Source: Bacteroidota bacterium | GTDB taxonomy: Bacteria > Bacteroidota > Rhodothermia > Balneolales > Balneolaceae | DNA length: 6,235 bases | Reading direction: 5' to 3' | NCBI GenBank assembly: GCA_024635465.1 | Contig: JAGXIS010000045.1 | Coordinates: forward strand, 1 to 6,235 | Shown: positions 6,195-6,235 of the stretch, piece by piece | Layout of the letters: the number at the start of each line of letters is the position of its first letter | How positions within the stretch are numbered: the stretch's first letter is position 1 | Made by a program: the position numbers and the translations under genes | Notes under the pieces: model-generated | Seen by the model: only the letters and a program-made list of their open reading frames with translations | The model's database searches: none | What the model was told of the DNA's origin: nothing

Positions 6195-6235
6195 GTAATA
6201 ATCAAGAGATAGAGATAAACAATTATAATTAAATA

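Overview
All supported genes lie on the minus strand, so transcription runs from high to low coordinates. The window suggests a chromosome of a Bacteroidota-like bacterium, perhaps from the Balneolota/Rhodothermota side. The grounds are a lipoprotein of the six-bladed beta-propeller type, mostly missing Shine-Dalgarno sequences, and AT-rich intergenic DNA. The lineage is an inference from style, not from a marker gene.

Layout in the direction of transcription. (1) 6235-6047 is an AT-rich leader with an (AT)n tract, an imperfect palindrome and a perfect 9-bp-stem hairpin. (2) 6046-5792 encodes a small exported cysteine-rich peptide with a clear GAGGAG ribosome binding site. Its end overlaps the longest reading of (3), a predicted beta-propeller lipoprotein at 5799-4633; the two look like one transcription unit. 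(4) After 129 bases holding a 39-bp imperfect palindrome comes an intact AbiEi-type antitoxin/regulator (4503-3691). (5) Its ATGA overlap leads into the start of an AbiEii nucleotidyltransferase toxin, which stops after 40 codons (3694-3572). The rest of the toxin is absent, leaving an orphan antitoxin. (6) About 170 bases of AT-rich DNA precede acnA (3400-686), a full-length aconitase with all three cluster cysteines. (7) 37 bases after acnA is a small membrane-anchored or exported histidine-rich protein (648-214). (8) The window ends inside the first 46 codons of a TolC-family outer-membrane efflux protein (138-1).

Regions 7 and 8 look like the front of a heavy-metal efflux operon: a His-rich periplasmic metal binder, then the outer-membrane channel, with the adaptor and RND pump expected beyond the left edge. 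The most interesting items are the toxin-less AbiE locus with its probable operator still in place, and the peptide plus beta-propeller lipoprotein pair. That pair resembles the NVEALA-type peptide/propeller pairs of Bacteroidales in arrangement, but lacks the NVEALA motif.
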